This document shows positions 47,412-56,773 of a stretch of DNA of 64,000 nucleotides, piece by piece. The DNA comes from Nitratidesulfovibrio termitidis HI1 (lineage in GTDB: Bacteria > Desulfobacterota > Desulfovibrionia > Desulfovibrionales > Desulfovibrionaceae). The notes under the pieces were generated by a model. The model ran no database searches. It saw only the letters and a program-made list of their open reading frames with translations, and was not told the origin of the DNA. The DNA lies in the NCBI RefSeq assembly GCF_000504305.1, contig NZ_KI632512.1, positions 275,307 through 339,306 on the forward strand. Direction: 5' to 3'. Made by a program: the position numbers and the translations under genes. Positions within the stretch are counted from its first letter, which is position 1. Every line of letters begins with the position of its first letter.

Positions 47412-48104
47412 ATGTTCGAAAAACTGCAAACCGACATTCATTACGCCTTCAAAGACGCGGCCCTGCTGGCCACGGCCATGACCCACAGTTCATGGGCCAA
47501 CGAGCAGCAGGAGCACGTGGAGCACAACGAACGCCTGGAATTTCTGGGCGATGCCGTGCTTGAGCTGTGCGTGTCGGAAGAACTGTTCGCCCGTTTTCCC
47601 GGTGCCCGCGAGGGCGACCTGACCCGCATGCGGGCGCGCCTTGTCAGCAAACCGGCGCTGGCCGAACTTGCGCGCGATCTGCAACTGGAGCTGTACCTGC
47701 GGCTTGGCCGGGGCGAGGAAAGCCAGGGAGGGCGCGAACGCAGCTCTTTGCTGTCGGACGCGCTGGAGGCCATGCTGGGGGCGGTGTTTCTGGACGGGGG
47801 GTATGAGCGGGCGCGGGCCGTGGTGCGCCATGTGCTGGCCGCCCGCTGGCCCTGCGATGCCGACGGCAAGCGCAGCAAGGACTACAAGAGTCGCTTGCAG
47901 GAACTGACGCAGAGCCTGTTCCGGGAGCGGCCGGTATATGCCCTGATGGGCAGCAGCGGGCCGGAACACGAAAAGCGCTTCGAGGTGCGGCTGACGCTGC
48001 CGGATGACACCGTGTTCACGGCCATCGGCCCCAGCGTCAAAAGGGCCGAACAGATGGCGGCCGGTCTGGCGCTTAAAGGGCTGGAGTCACGCTGCGAGGG
48101 CTGA
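47412..48104 (+). CDS. rnc: Ribonuclease III
   Basis: 230 residues, standard length. The catalytic signature is [19 protein letters not shown]. The second catalytic cluster is [20 protein letters not shown]-terminal double-stranded RNA-binding domain begins near [19 protein letters not shown]. It processes rRNA and cleaves structured mRNAs. AAGGAG lies about 13 bases before the ATG, a somewhat long spacing. A perfect hairpin terminator follows within 15 bases of the stop. Confidence 0.97.
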   Translation: MFEKLQTDIHYAFKDAALLATAMTHSSWANEQQEHVEHNERLEFLGDAVLELCVSEELFARFPGAREGDLTRMRARLVSKPALAELARDLQLELYLRLGRGEESQGGRERSSLLSDALEAMLGAVFLDGGYERARAVVRHVLAARWPCDADGKRSKDYKSRLQELTQSLFRERPVYALMGSSGPEHEKRFEVRLTLPDDTVFTAIGPSVKRAEQMAAGLALKGLESRCEG

Positions 48105-48116
48105 GATGGAGACAAT

Positions 48117-48150
48117 GACCGGGAAGGCCGTTCCTTCCCGGTCCTGTTGT
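48117..48150 (+). terminator. Rho-independent terminator after rnc
   Basis: A perfect 11-bp stem (48117-48127 with 48133-48143) has a 5-base loop, followed by CTGTTGTCTTT. The convergent flagellin gene ends about 65 bases further on. Confidence 0.8.
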
Positions 48151-48207
48151 CTTTGGTCAACCTTCGCCAACTGATGCGCGGTGTTACGCCATCATGGGCG
48201 CGGGCTG

Positions 48208-49107
48208 CTAGCCACCGCCGATGAGCTGCATGGCCATCTGCGGCAGCGAGTTGGCCTGCGAAAGCATGGCCACGGCGGACTGGGTGAGGATCTGGTTGCG
48301 CACGAATTCCGTCATTTCCTCGGCCACGTCCACGTCGGAAATGCGCGACTCGGAGGATTGCAGGTTTTCCGCCTGGATGGTCAGGTTGCTGATGGTGTTC
48401 TCCAGGCGGTTCTGCAGGGCGCCGAGCGCCGCGCGAATCTTGTCCTTGGAGATGATCGCCTGGTCCAGGGCGGTCAGGGCGTTCTGGGCGGCCGACTGGG
48501 TGGAGATGGTGTAGCCCCCGGCCCCGACGCCCGTGGCGGACGCGTTGCCGATGCCCAGTTGCGACGCCGTGGCCCCGCCGATCTTGATGTAGTAGTAATC
48601 CTCGTTCGAATCGTTGCCGGTGCCGAAGTGGATCTTCAGTTCGCCGGTCTGGCGCAGCCCCGAGCCGTTGTGGGTACCCGAAAGGGTGCCGTCCAGCAGG
48701 TGGATGCCGTTGAAGTCCGTGGCGTTGGCGATACGGGTGATTTCCGAAGCCATGGCCTGATATTCGGATTCGATCATCAGGCGCTGGTCGGAGTTGTAGG
48801 TACCCGTGGCCGCCTGTTCGGCCAGTTCCTTCATGCGGATGAGCTTTTCGTCGATGATCTGCAGCGCGCCGTCGGCGGTCTGGATCATCGAGATGGCGTC
48901 GTTGGCGTTACGGATGCCCTGACGCATGGTGGAAATATCGGCCCGCATAAGTTCGCGAATGGCGAGGCCTGCGGCGTCGTCGGCCGCAGTGCCCACGCGC
49001 AGACCCGAGGAAAGGCGGCGGGTGGACGTTGCCAGGCGACCGTAGCTCTCGTTCAGGTTACGAGAGGCGTTCAGCGCCATCATGTTGTGATTGATGACCA
49101 AAGACAT
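48208..49107 (-). CDS. Flagellin
   Basis: 299 residues. Conserved D0/D1 N-terminus (SLVINHNMMALNASRNLNESYGRLATSTRRLSSGLRVGTAADDAAGLAI) and C-terminus (SRISDVDVAEEMTEFVRNQILTQSAVAMLSQANSLPQMAMQLI) frame a short variable middle of about 100 residues, so this is a small flagellin. GGAGG lies eight bases upstream of the ATG. A near-perfect sigma-54 promoter sits 37-52 bases upstream of the start. The filament would be exported and polymerised under the cap. Two glycosyltransferases at 55-58.6 kb are candidates for its modification. Confidence 0.96.
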   Translation of the reverse strand: MSLVINHNMMALNASRNLNESYGRLATSTRRLSSGLRVGTAADDAAGLAIRELMRADISTMRQGIRNANDAISMIQTADGALQIIDEKLIRMKELAEQAATGTYNSDQRLMIESEYQAMASEITRIANATDFNGIHLLDGTLSGTHNGSGLRQTGELKIHFGTGNDSNEDYYYIKIGGATASQLGIGNASATGVGAGGYTISTQSAAQNALTALDQAIISKDKIRAALGALQNRLENTISNLTIQAENLQSSESRISDVDVAEEMTEFVRNQILTQSAVAMLSQANSLPQMAMQLIGGG

Positions 49108-49143
49108 GTGGTGAACCTCCTTCGGGTTGTCTGGCCTGCATTA

Positions 49144-49159
49144 AGCAATGTTGGTGCCA
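49144..49159 (-). promoter_or_regulatory. Sigma-54 promoter of the flagellin gene
   Basis: The minus strand reads TGGCACCAACATTGCT, matching the -24/-12 consensus TGGCAC-N5-TTGC with exactly ten bases between GG and GC. Transcription would begin near 49133, leaving a 25-base leader with a good ribosome site. An enhancer-binding activator must drive it. Which one is not shown here. Confidence 0.88.
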
Positions 49160-49331
49160 ACGCGTTTTTTGCAAAGAAAGGTAAAGTGTTAGCAAAACTC
49201 TAGACACCGCGCGCCCGGTTGCCGACACGCCCATGCCAAAATTTTCCCAGGGCTTGCGGGCTGCTGCGCTGCACGGGGGCATGGCGGGGGAATTTTTTGC
49301 ATCCCTTGCCCGCATGCCGGGTTGCAGCCCC

Positions 49332-49358
49332 TAATATGGCGGCGCAATCTGCCGATAA
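49332..49358 (+). promoter_or_regulatory. Sigma-28 (FliA) promoter of flaG
   Basis: TAAT (49332-49335), a 15-base spacer, and an exact GCCGATAA (49351-49358) match the flagellar sigma-28 consensus TAAA-N15-GCCGATAA with one change. It lies about 50 bases before the FlaG start. Confidence 0.88.
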
Positions 49359-49410
49359 GTGGAGTGAGACGATGTTTCCGGGGGAGGCAATGTCGCCTCG
49401 AGGAGGGACC

Positions 49411-49806
49411 ATGATGCTGCTGGACGAAATCCAGGCGGTAGCGGCAGGTTCTTCCACGGGTTCGGATATCAAGCGCCCCCCGGCACGCGGCCTGGCCGCC
49501 GCATCCTCATCCTCTACTTCTCAATCTCTTGCGGGATGGCAGCCGACCGGGGACGAACGACCCGTGGAAGCGGACAATGTGGACATGCAACAGCTCGAGA
49601 GCTCGCTGAGCGACCTTTCGCGCACCCTTGAAGCCAAGGGCGCCGCGCTGAAGTTCGAGATAGTGAGCGACCAGGGCGTGGTGCAGGTCGAGGTGTCCGA
49701 AAAGAACAGCAACAAGGTGCTCATGCGCATCCCCCCCGAAGGGGTGCTGCGCGTGGGCAAGGACGGGGGCATGACCCTTGGCGGGCTGCTCAACCGGCAA
49801 TTCTAG
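49411..49806 (+). CDS. flaG: FlaG-family flagellar protein
   Basis: 131 residues from MMLLDEIQAV, with AGGAGG a few bases upstream. The longer frame upstream overlaps the promoter and is not used. The N-terminal 55 residues are Ser/Ala-rich and disordered. The C-terminal domain (DLSRTLEAKGAALKFEIVSDQGVVQVEVSEKNSNKVLMRIPPEGVLRV) is the FlaG fold, linked in other bacteria to filament length. It is transcribed divergently from flagellin with its own sigma-28 promoter. Confidence 0.9.
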   Translation: MMLLDEIQAVAAGSSTGSDIKRPPARGLAAASSSSTSQSLAGWQPTGDERPVEADNVDMQQLESSLSDLSRTLEAKGAALKFEIVSDQGVVQVEVSEKNSNKVLMRIPPEGVLRVGKDGGMTLGGLLNRQF

Positions 49807-50318
49807 GGGCGCGGCGGCAGGGCTCATCCCCTCCGCCGTGCCGTGACCGGTTTTGCCTGACAGGTTTTGCGCTTGTCGTCGGCATGGCGTGTTTCACCAT
49901 GTCGAGCCCGTCCTTGCCTGGATCGCGAGGTGCCCGATGGCGCTTGCCCCGGCTCTGCCGCAATAGCTCTGGCTCACCTGTGCCCGGTCCACTGGCGGTC
50001 GGCCAGGCTGGGCTGGGCCGGGTCGGTTGGGCAGGGTCGGTTGGGCAGGGGCGTAAACGCCGTGCCACCTGCATCTTGTTGTCGGCGGCCTGTTCGGCGC
50101 GCATATTGTTTGCTGCGGGGGGCAGCCAGGCACCTGTGTCGCCCCCTTTCTGCTGCTGCGGGTAGCCTTGGTCTGACCGCCAATGCGAAACACCCCGGAC
50201 CGCTTCCCTAGGGAAACAGTCCGGGGTGTTTCGCGTTGCGCATGTCGCGCCGCGCCGCCGCCGACACGGTGCGGACGCGGGTTCGGGCCCGCGTCCGCCG
50301 GTCGATCATGATCCGTCG
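49807..50318. other. 512-base gap between convergent flaG and flgE
   Basis: It contains a GC-rich imperfect repetition of GGTCGGTTGGGCAGG at about 50020-50055 and the large hairpin at 50185-50234. No gene was recognised. Confidence 0.5.
50185..50234 (-). terminator. Large hairpin terminator between flaG and flgE
   Basis: A perfect 16-bp stem (50185-50200 with 50219-50234) has an 18-base loop that itself contains the palindrome TTCCCTAGGGAA. It is about 85 bases beyond the flgE stop and could serve both converging transcripts. Confidence 0.75.
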
Positions 50319-51956
50319 CTAACGCTTCATGTTCACGACGGTTTCAAGCATGGTGTCCGTTGTGGTGATGACCTTGCTGTTGGACTGGAAGCCGCGCTGG
50401 GTGGTGATCATCTGCACGAACTCGCGGGCAAGGTCCACGTTGGACTGTTCCAGCGAGTTGGAGTTGATGGAGCCGTACCCGTTGGCGTTGGCCGGACCCG
50501 CCAGCGCGTCGCCCGAGGCGCGCGTTTCGGAGAACAGGTTGCCCCCTTCGCGCCGCAGGTTGGTGGGACTGGTGAAGTCGTACAGGGTGATCTGGTACAG
50601 GTCCAGGATGACCCCGTTGGAGTACCGGCCGTGCACGATGCCGTCCTGGTCCACGGTGATGTTCTGCAAAAAGCCGAAGGTGTAGCCGTCCTGCTTCTGG
50701 AAGATCATGGACGACGAGCCGCCGTAGCTGGTCATGGACGTGGACTGGCGTTCGCCCTGCGCGCCCAGCCCGCCGAGGTTGCTGGCGTTGCTGCCGATGG
50801 CGGCGGCGCTGGCCGGGGCGCTGGCCCAGGAGTTGCTGAGGTTGCGCAGGCCGAAGTTCAGTTCCATCAGGTACGGTTCGGCTTCATCGGGCACCGTGGG
50901 CGAGGTGTAGCTGGCGTTGGCGACGCCCGAGAAGTTGGCCACGAACAGCGGGTAACCGTTGTTGGAGAAGGTGGTGGGCACCCAGTTGTTCATGTCCTTC
51001 AGCGAACCGGTGGCGCCGCTGGCGATGGTGAAGGCGGTCATGTCCGTGAGCTGGCCGGAGGTGTCGAAGGTCAGCGTGCCGGTCATCAGGATGCCCGCCG
51101 CCGAGGTGCCCGCGAAATCCAGGCCGTTGACCGAGCGCAGGTCGTCCGAGGGATTCATGGTGACCATGTATTCCCAGTAGCGCTTGCCGCTGGCGGCGTT
51201 GGCAACCGTGTCGGTGGCCACCTGGTCGAAGTAGACGGTCAGCTCGTGCGAGGTGCCGCCTTCGTCATAGACCTTGATGGTGGTCTGATAGGCAAAGCGG
51301 CTGTCCGCCAGAGGCGTGTCTGCCGAGCCGTCCCAGTTGTTGAACACCGAGAAGAACGGGTCGGTGGCGTTGACCGACTTGTCGCCGCCGTCGCGCGCGT
51401 CGAGGTTGTGGGCCGAGGTGATGGTGGACGTATGCTGCGGCTCGGCCGTGAAGCCGTCGAGCTTGATGTCCTTGGGCGAGCCCGCCCCCTTGATCTGCGA
51501 GGTGGTGGTGGTCACCTGCGCGGTGGAGGTGGACAGCGACGGACGGGCCTTTTCGATTTCCCAGCCTTGCAGCACGTAGCCGTGCGGGTCGACCAGGTAG
51601 CCGTCGTTGTCGAAGCGGAAGTTGCCCGCACGGGTGTAGTACGAGGTTTCCTGCCCCTTGGGCCGCACCTGGAAGAAGCCCTTGCCGCCGATGGCAAGGT
51701 CCGTGGCCTCGTTGGTGGTTTCAAAGGCGCCCTGGCTGAAGTCGCCGAAGATGGCGCCGATGGACACGCCGCGACCCACCTGGCTCACCCCGGCCGCGCT
51801 GTAGACGTCCTGGTTGATGAAGTCCTGGAAGTCCATGCGCGAGCCCTTGAAGCCCACGGTGTTGACGTTGGCGATGTTGTTGCCGAGAACGTTCATCTTC
51901 TCGCCGTGGGCCAGCAGTCCCGAAACGCCGGTCCACATACTTGCCGTGACACTCAT
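50319..51956 (-). CDS. flgE: Flagellar hook protein FlgE
   Basis: 545 residues. N-terminal rod-type motif ASMWTGVSGLLAHGEKMNVLGNNIANVNTVGFKGSR, TDLAIGGKGFFQV and the C-terminal NVDLAREFVQMITTQRGFQSNSKVITTTDTMLETVVNMKR are those of FlgE. AGGAGG lies six bases before the ATG. It forms the hook outside the outer membrane after export by the flagellar secretion system. It is the last gene of fliK-flgD-flgE. Confidence 0.96.
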   Translation of the reverse strand: MSVTASMWTGVSGLLAHGEKMNVLGNNIANVNTVGFKGSRMDFQDFINQDVYSAAGVSQVGRGVSIGAIFGDFSQGAFETTNEATDLAIGGKGFFQVRPKGQETSYYTRAGNFRFDNDGYLVDPHGYVLQGWEIEKARPSLSTSTAQVTTTTSQIKGAGSPKDIKLDGFTAEPQHTSTITSAHNLDARDGGDKSVNATDPFFSVFNNWDGSADTPLADSRFAYQTTIKVYDEGGTSHELTVYFDQVATDTVANAASGKRYWEYMVTMNPSDDLRSVNGLDFAGTSAAGILMTGTLTFDTSGQLTDMTAFTIASGATGSLKDMNNWVPTTFSNNGYPLFVANFSGVANASYTSPTVPDEAEPYLMELNFGLRNLSNSWASAPASAAAIGSNASNLGGLGAQGERQSTSMTSYGGSSSMIFQKQDGYTFGFLQNITVDQDGIVHGRYSNGVILDLYQITLYDFTSPTNLRREGGNLFSETRASGDALAGPANANGYGSINSNSLEQSNVDLAREFVQMITTQRGFQSNSKVITTTDTMLETVVNMKR

Positions 51957-52021
51957 GATCGACCTCCTGTGTCCGTAGCACCCGCAGGGGGTGTTGTGTG
52001 CTTGCTTCCGTTCCGCAGGGG

Positions 52022-52825
52022 TTAGCTGTCGCTATCCGTGCCGCTGTCGGAACCGTCTCCGGAATCGTTTCCGGAATCATCTTCGGAATCGTCGCCGCCG
52101 GTATCGTTGTCGCCGGTACTGGTATTGGGCGCCACGATTTCGGAGACGTTGCTGAAGGCGATGTGGCGGCCGTCCGCCAGGCTCAGGTAGGGTTCGTCGT
52201 CCACCTTGACCACGCCCGACACCTGGCCGGAAACCTGGGTGGTGATGTAGACGGACTTGCCGTCCGTGCCTTCGCCGTACATGGCGACCGCGTAGACACC
52301 GTCCGGCACGATGGTGCCCTGGTAATCCTTGCCGTCCCACTTGTACTGGTAGGTGCCGGGCTGCTTGGCGCCCATCAGTTCCGTGCGCACCAGGTTCATT
52401 TCGCTGTCGTAAATGTTGATGTAGCCGTTGTTCACCTGCTCCTGCACCGTGAAGTACACCGTGCTGACGGAGTTGACCGTCGCGCCCGTGCTGTCCTTCT
52501 GCGAGGTCTTGCTGATCTCGTAGCCGCTGGCGGTCACTTCCTTGCCGATGTAGCCCACGGCGGCGGACATCTGCTGCTGCTTGGCGCTGGCGTTCAGGTC
52601 GGTGATGCCGGTGGAGATGTTGGTGAGCTGTTCAAGGCTGGTGAACTGCGCCAACTGGGCGACGAATTCCTTGTCGTCCATGGGGTTCAGCGGGTCCTGA
52701 TGGCTCAGCTGGGCCACCAGCAGGTTCAGGAACGCCTGCTTGTCCAGTTCGTCGTTCTTGGTCTTGGCGCCAAGGTAGCTGTTGAATGTCTGTTCGGCCT
52801 GGCCGATGACGGGGCTGGCTGCCAT
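52022..52825 (-). CDS. flgD: Flagellar hook cap/scaffold protein FlgD
   Basis: 267 residues. The conserved N-terminus includes [46 protein letters not shown]. The FlgD tudor/Ig-like domain follows ([28 protein letters not shown]). The last about 30 residues are an unusual Asp/Ser/Gly/Glu tail ([19 protein letters not shown]), encoded by repetitive TCCGGAATCGTTTCCGGAAT-like DNA. Family members normally end without it. It lies nine bases after fliK. Confidence 0.94.
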   Translation of the reverse strand: MAASPVIGQAEQTFNSYLGAKTKNDELDKQAFLNLLVAQLSHQDPLNPMDDKEFVAQLAQFTSLEQLTNISTGITDLNASAKQQQMSAAVGYIGKEVTASGYEISKTSQKDSTGATVNSVSTVYFTVQEQVNNGYINIYDSEMNLVRTELMGAKQPGTYQYKWDGKDYQGTIVPDGVYAVAMYGEGTDGKSVYITTQVSGQVSGVVKVDDEPYLSLADGRHIAFSNVSEIVAPNTSTGDNDTGGDDSEDDSGNDSGDGSDSGTDSDS

Positions 52826-52834
52826 GGTGGCCTC

Positions 52835-54763
52835 CTATGCGATGAGGTCGAGCCCGGAGGCGGTAAGAGTTGCCGGGCGTCCGGTGGAGGCTGCCGTTGC
52901 GGCGGCGTCCACGGCCTGCATGCCGGTGTCGTCGTCCCCGTCCCGAAGGCGGCGCAGGCGGCGGTAGCGTTCGCGCTCCGCGCTGCGGGCCTGCTGTTCC
53001 TGGTTGGCGTTGTGCTGGGCCGCATCCTGCCAGGCTTGCGAGAACGAGTTGTCCTGCAACTGGGTCTGCACTTCCAGCCGGTCCACCTTCAGCCCCTGCT
53101 GTTCCAGCGCGGTGCGCAGCACGTGCAACTGGTCGTTGAGGGCCTGCGCGGTCTCGGTGCGGTCGGGCCGGATGGTGGCGTTGACCTCTCCGTTGCGCAC
53201 GGAAAGGGTCACGGTCACGTTGCCCAGTTCACCGGGGTCAAGCTTCATGGTCAGCTGGCGGGTGCCGTCCTGCATGGAGGTGAGAATGCCCCGCTCAAGC
53301 TGGGCCGCCGCCTGTTCGGAAAGATAGGGGGTCAGGGCCTGGCCCTGCCGCTGGGCCGCGCTGGCGGCATTGGCCGCACCGGAAGCGCTGGCAGAGGCGT
53401 CGGCCATGCTCTGGGCCGCGCCGCTGAGGGACGGGCTGACGTCGATCTTGCGCAGCAGTTCGGCCCACGGGTCGCTGCTGCCGCCGGAAGCGGGCCGACC
53501 GTGCTGGTCCTGCTGCCAGGCGGAACCCTTGCCGTCGCCCGACTGCGAAGATTGCTTATCCAGTCCGAAGGCCTGCGCCTGGGCATTGCCCTGCGCCACC
53601 TGCGCCTGCTGGCTGTTGGCCCCGCCGTTGTTGCTCCCGTTGCCGTTATGCAGCGGTACGTTCTGCTGCATGGCGTCACCCGCCTGTGCGGCATGGCGCG
53701 GATCGGACAACGGACCGGCATGCGCCTGCGTGCTGCCCCCGGTGTGCATCAGGCCGGACTGGCGGGTCTTGCCCGCGTTGGCCGATCCGCCATCGTGGCG
53801 TTCCGCATCCAGCGCGGGGGCCACGCCGCTGCCGTTGCCCTTGCCGGTGGCGGATTCACGAATCAGCACCTCGCTGCGCTGGGCGGCACGGTCACTGCGC
53901 CGGTCGGACTGCTCTATCCGCGTGGCCGACTTCTTGGCCGCCTGCAACACCGGGTCGAGTGCGGACCCAAGGGCCGAGGCCAGATTGCGGTCGGCCTGCT
54001 CGCGCGCGGCCATTTCCTGCCCGGCGGGCACCAGAACGGACTTCAGCCCGGCGGCCGTGGTGGAAATTTCGGTCTGCCCGGCGAACAGCGTCTTCATGGC
54101 GGCCAGCACTTCGGGCGAGAGACGCAGGCCCTTGGCCATGGCCTCCAGTTCCTCAACGTTGACGTCGATGGCGTCGCCGTCGGTCTTGCTGCTCAGCTTG
54201 CTGCTGACGGCCTTCCACACCGCGTCCGTGTTGCCCGCGTCCATCTGGGCCAGCATGTCTTCCGCTTCATCGGGCAGCATGCCGATCTTTTGCAGGAACT
54301 GCTTGGCGTCCAGGCGCTGGTTGCCGTTAAGGGACGTGACGGTGGAGCCGTCGGCGTTCAGGTTGGCGTAGGGGCCATCCTTGCGCAGGGCCGAGATGAC
54401 CTGGCCCAGCGAGTAGCTGCCGGGGGTGGAGGCCATCTGGGTGAGGCGTTCCAGCCGATCGGGCGAAACGCCGCTCTTTTCCAGCTGGTTCCGCAGCGCG
54501 ATGACGTCCTGATAGGAAAGGCTGATCTGCCCCGGCGCGGTGAGCACGCCGCCGTCCTCGCCCCTGCGCACCTTGCCCTTGGCTTCCGTGGCCGCATTGG
54601 CGGCGGTGCGGAGGGCGGTGGCGCCCGCGCCGGAAACGGAGCGCGGGCTCGCCTTGTCCGCGAGCACGGAAGCGAAGTCGAGGGTGCTGGCAGTGACCTT
54701 GGGGCGTCGCGTCACGTCGGACGGCGCCTTTTCGGTCTCGGGAAGGAAGGGAAAAATATGCAT
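52835..54763 (-). CDS. fliK: Flagellar hook-length control protein FliK
   Basis: 642 residues from MHIFPFLPETEKAP, with AAGGAG nine bases upstream. The long middle is Gln/Ala/Ser/Gly-rich and poorly conserved, as expected of a molecular ruler. The C-terminal Flg_hook domain is clear (LTMKLDPGELGNVTVTLSVRNGEVNATIRPDRTETAQALNDQLHVLRTALEQQGLKVDRLEVQ). It ends in an Arg-rich segment and a short Ala-rich tail. It heads the fliK-flgD-flgE operon. Confidence 0.93.
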   Translation of the reverse strand: MHIFPFLPETEKAPSDVTRRPKVTASTLDFASVLADKASPRSVSGAGATALRTAANAATEAKGKVRRGEDGGVLTAPGQISLSYQDVIALRNQLEKSGVSPDRLERLTQMASTPGSYSLGQVISALRKDGPYANLNADGSTVTSLNGNQRLDAKQFLQKIGMLPDEAEDMLAQMDAGNTDAVWKAVSSKLSSKTDGDAIDVNVEELEAMAKGLRLSPEVLAAMKTLFAGQTEISTTAAGLKSVLVPAGQEMAAREQADRNLASALGSALDPVLQAAKKSATRIEQSDRRSDRAAQRSEVLIRESATGKGNGSGVAPALDAERHDGGSANAGKTRQSGLMHTGGSTQAHAGPLSDPRHAAQAGDAMQQNVPLHNGNGSNNGGANSQQAQVAQGNAQAQAFGLDKQSSQSGDGKGSAWQQDQHGRPASGGSSDPWAELLRKIDVSPSLSGAAQSMADASASASGAANAASAAQRQGQALTPYLSEQAAAQLERGILTSMQDGTRQLTMKLDPGELGNVTVTLSVRNGEVNATIRPDRTETAQALNDQLHVLRTALEQQGLKVDRLEVQTQLQDNSFSQAWQDAAQHNANQEQQARSAERERYRRLRRLRDGDDDTGMQAVDAAATAASTGRPATLTASGLDLIA

Positions 54764-55158
54764 GCCGGGGCTCCTTGCAGCCATTGGATTACAAGGACCG
54801 TTCCAAAACTGTACGCGACGTGATTTCAATGAGTTACGGCATGCAGATGCGCCCCGCCCGGCAAGGGCTGCCGTACGTTTGCGGTGGGGAAGAAGGGCTT
54901 GTTTGCACTTCTTGACCATTCTTGATGATCGGAGAGGGCGGGGCGAATGCGCGGGGGCAGCCCGGAACTGAGGGGACGTGCCGGGGGGCGTGACAAGAAC
55001 AGTGGCGGGAGACATGCCGGGAATGGGGCAGATGCACGGCTCCGGGCGCACTCCATACGTCAGGGGCATGCGCAGGAGGCAGAGCCACCAGTGACCCTGT
55101 TGCGGATCGGGCCGGTCGTTCGTTCAGGATGGAGAGGCAGGCGCGGGCGGTGAGGGGA
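54764..55158. other. 395-base gap upstream of fliK
   Basis: It holds a weak sigma-54-like element near 54789-54807. The rest is GC-rich with no gene recognised. It separates the glycosyltransferase genes from the hook operon on the same strand. Confidence 0.45.
54789..54807 (-). promoter_or_regulatory. Imperfect sigma-54 promoter candidate for fliK-flgD-flgE
   Basis: The minus strand reads TTTGGAACGGTCCTTGTAA. The -24 GG and the spacing of ten are kept, but the -12 GC is GT and the -24 block has A for C. Hook genes are often sigma-54-dependent, which makes the position plausible. Confidence 0.4.
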
Positions 55159-56715
55159 TCAGGCCGTGAGGGCGGCCAGAGCTTCCACCAGGGCCAGGGC
55201 CTCGGCCCAGGCGGCGGGTGTGGCGTCGGCGTTCTGCACGGACATGTGCAGGTAGCCCGTGAGGGGCCGCAGCATGGGCGGATGGCAATGCCAGAAGTCG
55301 GGCGGCAGGGTGGCCTGGCCGGACCCCAGCCCGCGCAGGGCACGGGCCAGATCGCGTCCGAGGCCCGACAGGCCACGGCGCAAGGCTTCGGCCAGGCGGG
55401 GCGAGGCCGCGGCAAGGTCGACCCAGGCCCGGCGGGCGGTGGCTTCGCCGTGCAGGCCGAGCCGCCATGCCCAGAAGGCCTTCCAGAACTGGCCGAACAG
55501 GCGGCGGGGTACAGCCTGCTGCCCGTGGTCGGAGGTAGCCAGCGGGACGAGGTCGAACAGGCCCAGCGCGTCACGTCCGGTACGCAGCAATTCCAGGCCC
55601 GGCAGGCGCAGCCGGGCAAGGCGCGAGGCGGCGGTGGCTCCATTCGCGCCATCCAGGGCCGGGGCGGCGGCGTCCTGTTCGCGCAGCAGGGCCTGCACCA
55701 GCGAGGACACTCGCGCGGGGTCGAACCTGTCGCGGCACAGCACGGAAGGCTGGGTGCACCGCCAGCAGCCCACGCAACTGATGGTGGCGCGCAGCACATG
55801 GTGGCCGGGGGGAAAGGGGGCGGTTTCCCAGGCGTTCACCGGACCCATGGACAGGTTCAGGGTGGGGGTCTGGGTCCAGGCGGCCACGTGCATGGGGCCG
55901 GTGTCCGGCGTGACCAGCAGGCGCAGCGAACGGGTGAAGGCCACCAGTTCCGGCAGGGTGAAGCGGCCGCACAGATTCAGGGCCGGGGTATTGGCGCGGC
56001 GGGCCACGTCGGCCCCCAGCGCCGCCTCCGCCGGGCCGCCCAGCAGGACGGGCTTCAGCCCGCGCCGCAGCAGGTCGCGGGCCAGCGCGGCCCAGAACGG
56101 GGCGTTGGGGCATTTTTCCGGCTCGCTGGCCCCCAGGAACAACCCCACCCGTTGCGGGTCGCGCCCCTGATGTTGCGGCGCGGGCCAGTCGGTGCCGCGT
56201 ATGCGGCGGGCGGGCACGCAGTCCAGCGCGTTCAGGTCGGCCCAGTGGAACAGGTTGTGCCGGTTGTTGTGCACCAGCGAGGTCCGGTACAGCTGCCAGC
56301 GCCCGTGCACGTAGGTGGTGCGGTCCGCACCCTTCCCCGTGCCCCCACCGGCAAGATATGGACCGAAATGGGCGTCGGCATGCAGTTGCCCGGCCAGCGC
56401 GGCGGCCTCTGTCCGGTGGCTGAGGTTGACCACCAGGTGGTAGCGGTTCTGGCGCAGCCGGTTGGCCGCATCGTACGGAAAGAATACCGCCTCCGGCCCG
56501 ATGGGCATCAGCCCCTTGAAGAATGTTTCCTCGCCCACCACCCACAGCGGGCGGCGCGGGTGTTCCGCCCGCAGCCACGCCAGCAGCGGAAAGGTCAGCA
56601 CCAGGTCGCCCATGCGCTGCATCTGCAACACCAGAATGGGGGCATCGGGGGCCTTGTCCGCCTGTGCGTTGACGGGCGTCGTGGCGGGTGCCGGGGGCGT
56701 GGGGGCGGTGGTCAT
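55159..56715 (-). CDS. Family 9 glycosyltransferase (heptosyltransferase-like)
   Basis: 518 residues if starting at MTTAPTPPAPATTP. The ribosome site is weak and the Met of MQRMGDLVLTFPLLAWL is an alternative. The GT9 features are MGDLVLTFPLLAWLR at the N-terminus, GLFLGASEPEKCPNAPFWAALA, LLGGPAEAALGADVA and LVTPDTGPMHVAAW, the usual sugar-nucleotide-site strand. A C-terminal extension of about 170 residues beyond the normal GT9 fold includes CVGCWRCTQPSVLCRDRF. It transfers heptose or a related sugar. Placement between fliK and another glycosyltransferase suggests flagellin modification, although lipopolysaccharide remains possible. Confidence 0.82.
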   Translation of the reverse strand: MTTAPTPPAPATTPVNAQADKAPDAPILVLQMQRMGDLVLTFPLLAWLRAEHPRRPLWVVGEETFFKGLMPIGPEAVFFPYDAANRLRQNRYHLVVNLSHRTEAAALAGQLHADAHFGPYLAGGGTGKGADRTTYVHGRWQLYRTSLVHNNRHNLFHWADLNALDCVPARRIRGTDWPAPQHQGRDPQRVGLFLGASEPEKCPNAPFWAALARDLLRRGLKPVLLGGPAEAALGADVARRANTPALNLCGRFTLPELVAFTRSLRLLVTPDTGPMHVAAWTQTPTLNLSMGPVNAWETAPFPPGHHVLRATISCVGCWRCTQPSVLCRDRFDPARVSSLVQALLREQDAAAPALDGANGATAASRLARLRLPGLELLRTGRDALGLFDLVPLATSDHGQQAVPRRLFGQFWKAFWAWRLGLHGEATARRAWVDLAAASPRLAEALRRGLSGLGRDLARALRGLGSGQATLPPDFWHCHPPMLRPLTGYLHMSVQNADATPAAWAEALALVEALAALTA

Positions 56716-56773
56716 GACCGTGGTGTGGGCCTTGGTATGGGGGCAGATTTGGGGGTGGCGTGGCCAGGTGGGG

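Noticed and set aside
48151-48207. Separate terminator for the flagellin gene
   Set aside because: No stem with a T tract was found in the short gap. The rnc hairpin may serve both strands, but that was not claimed as a flagellin terminator.
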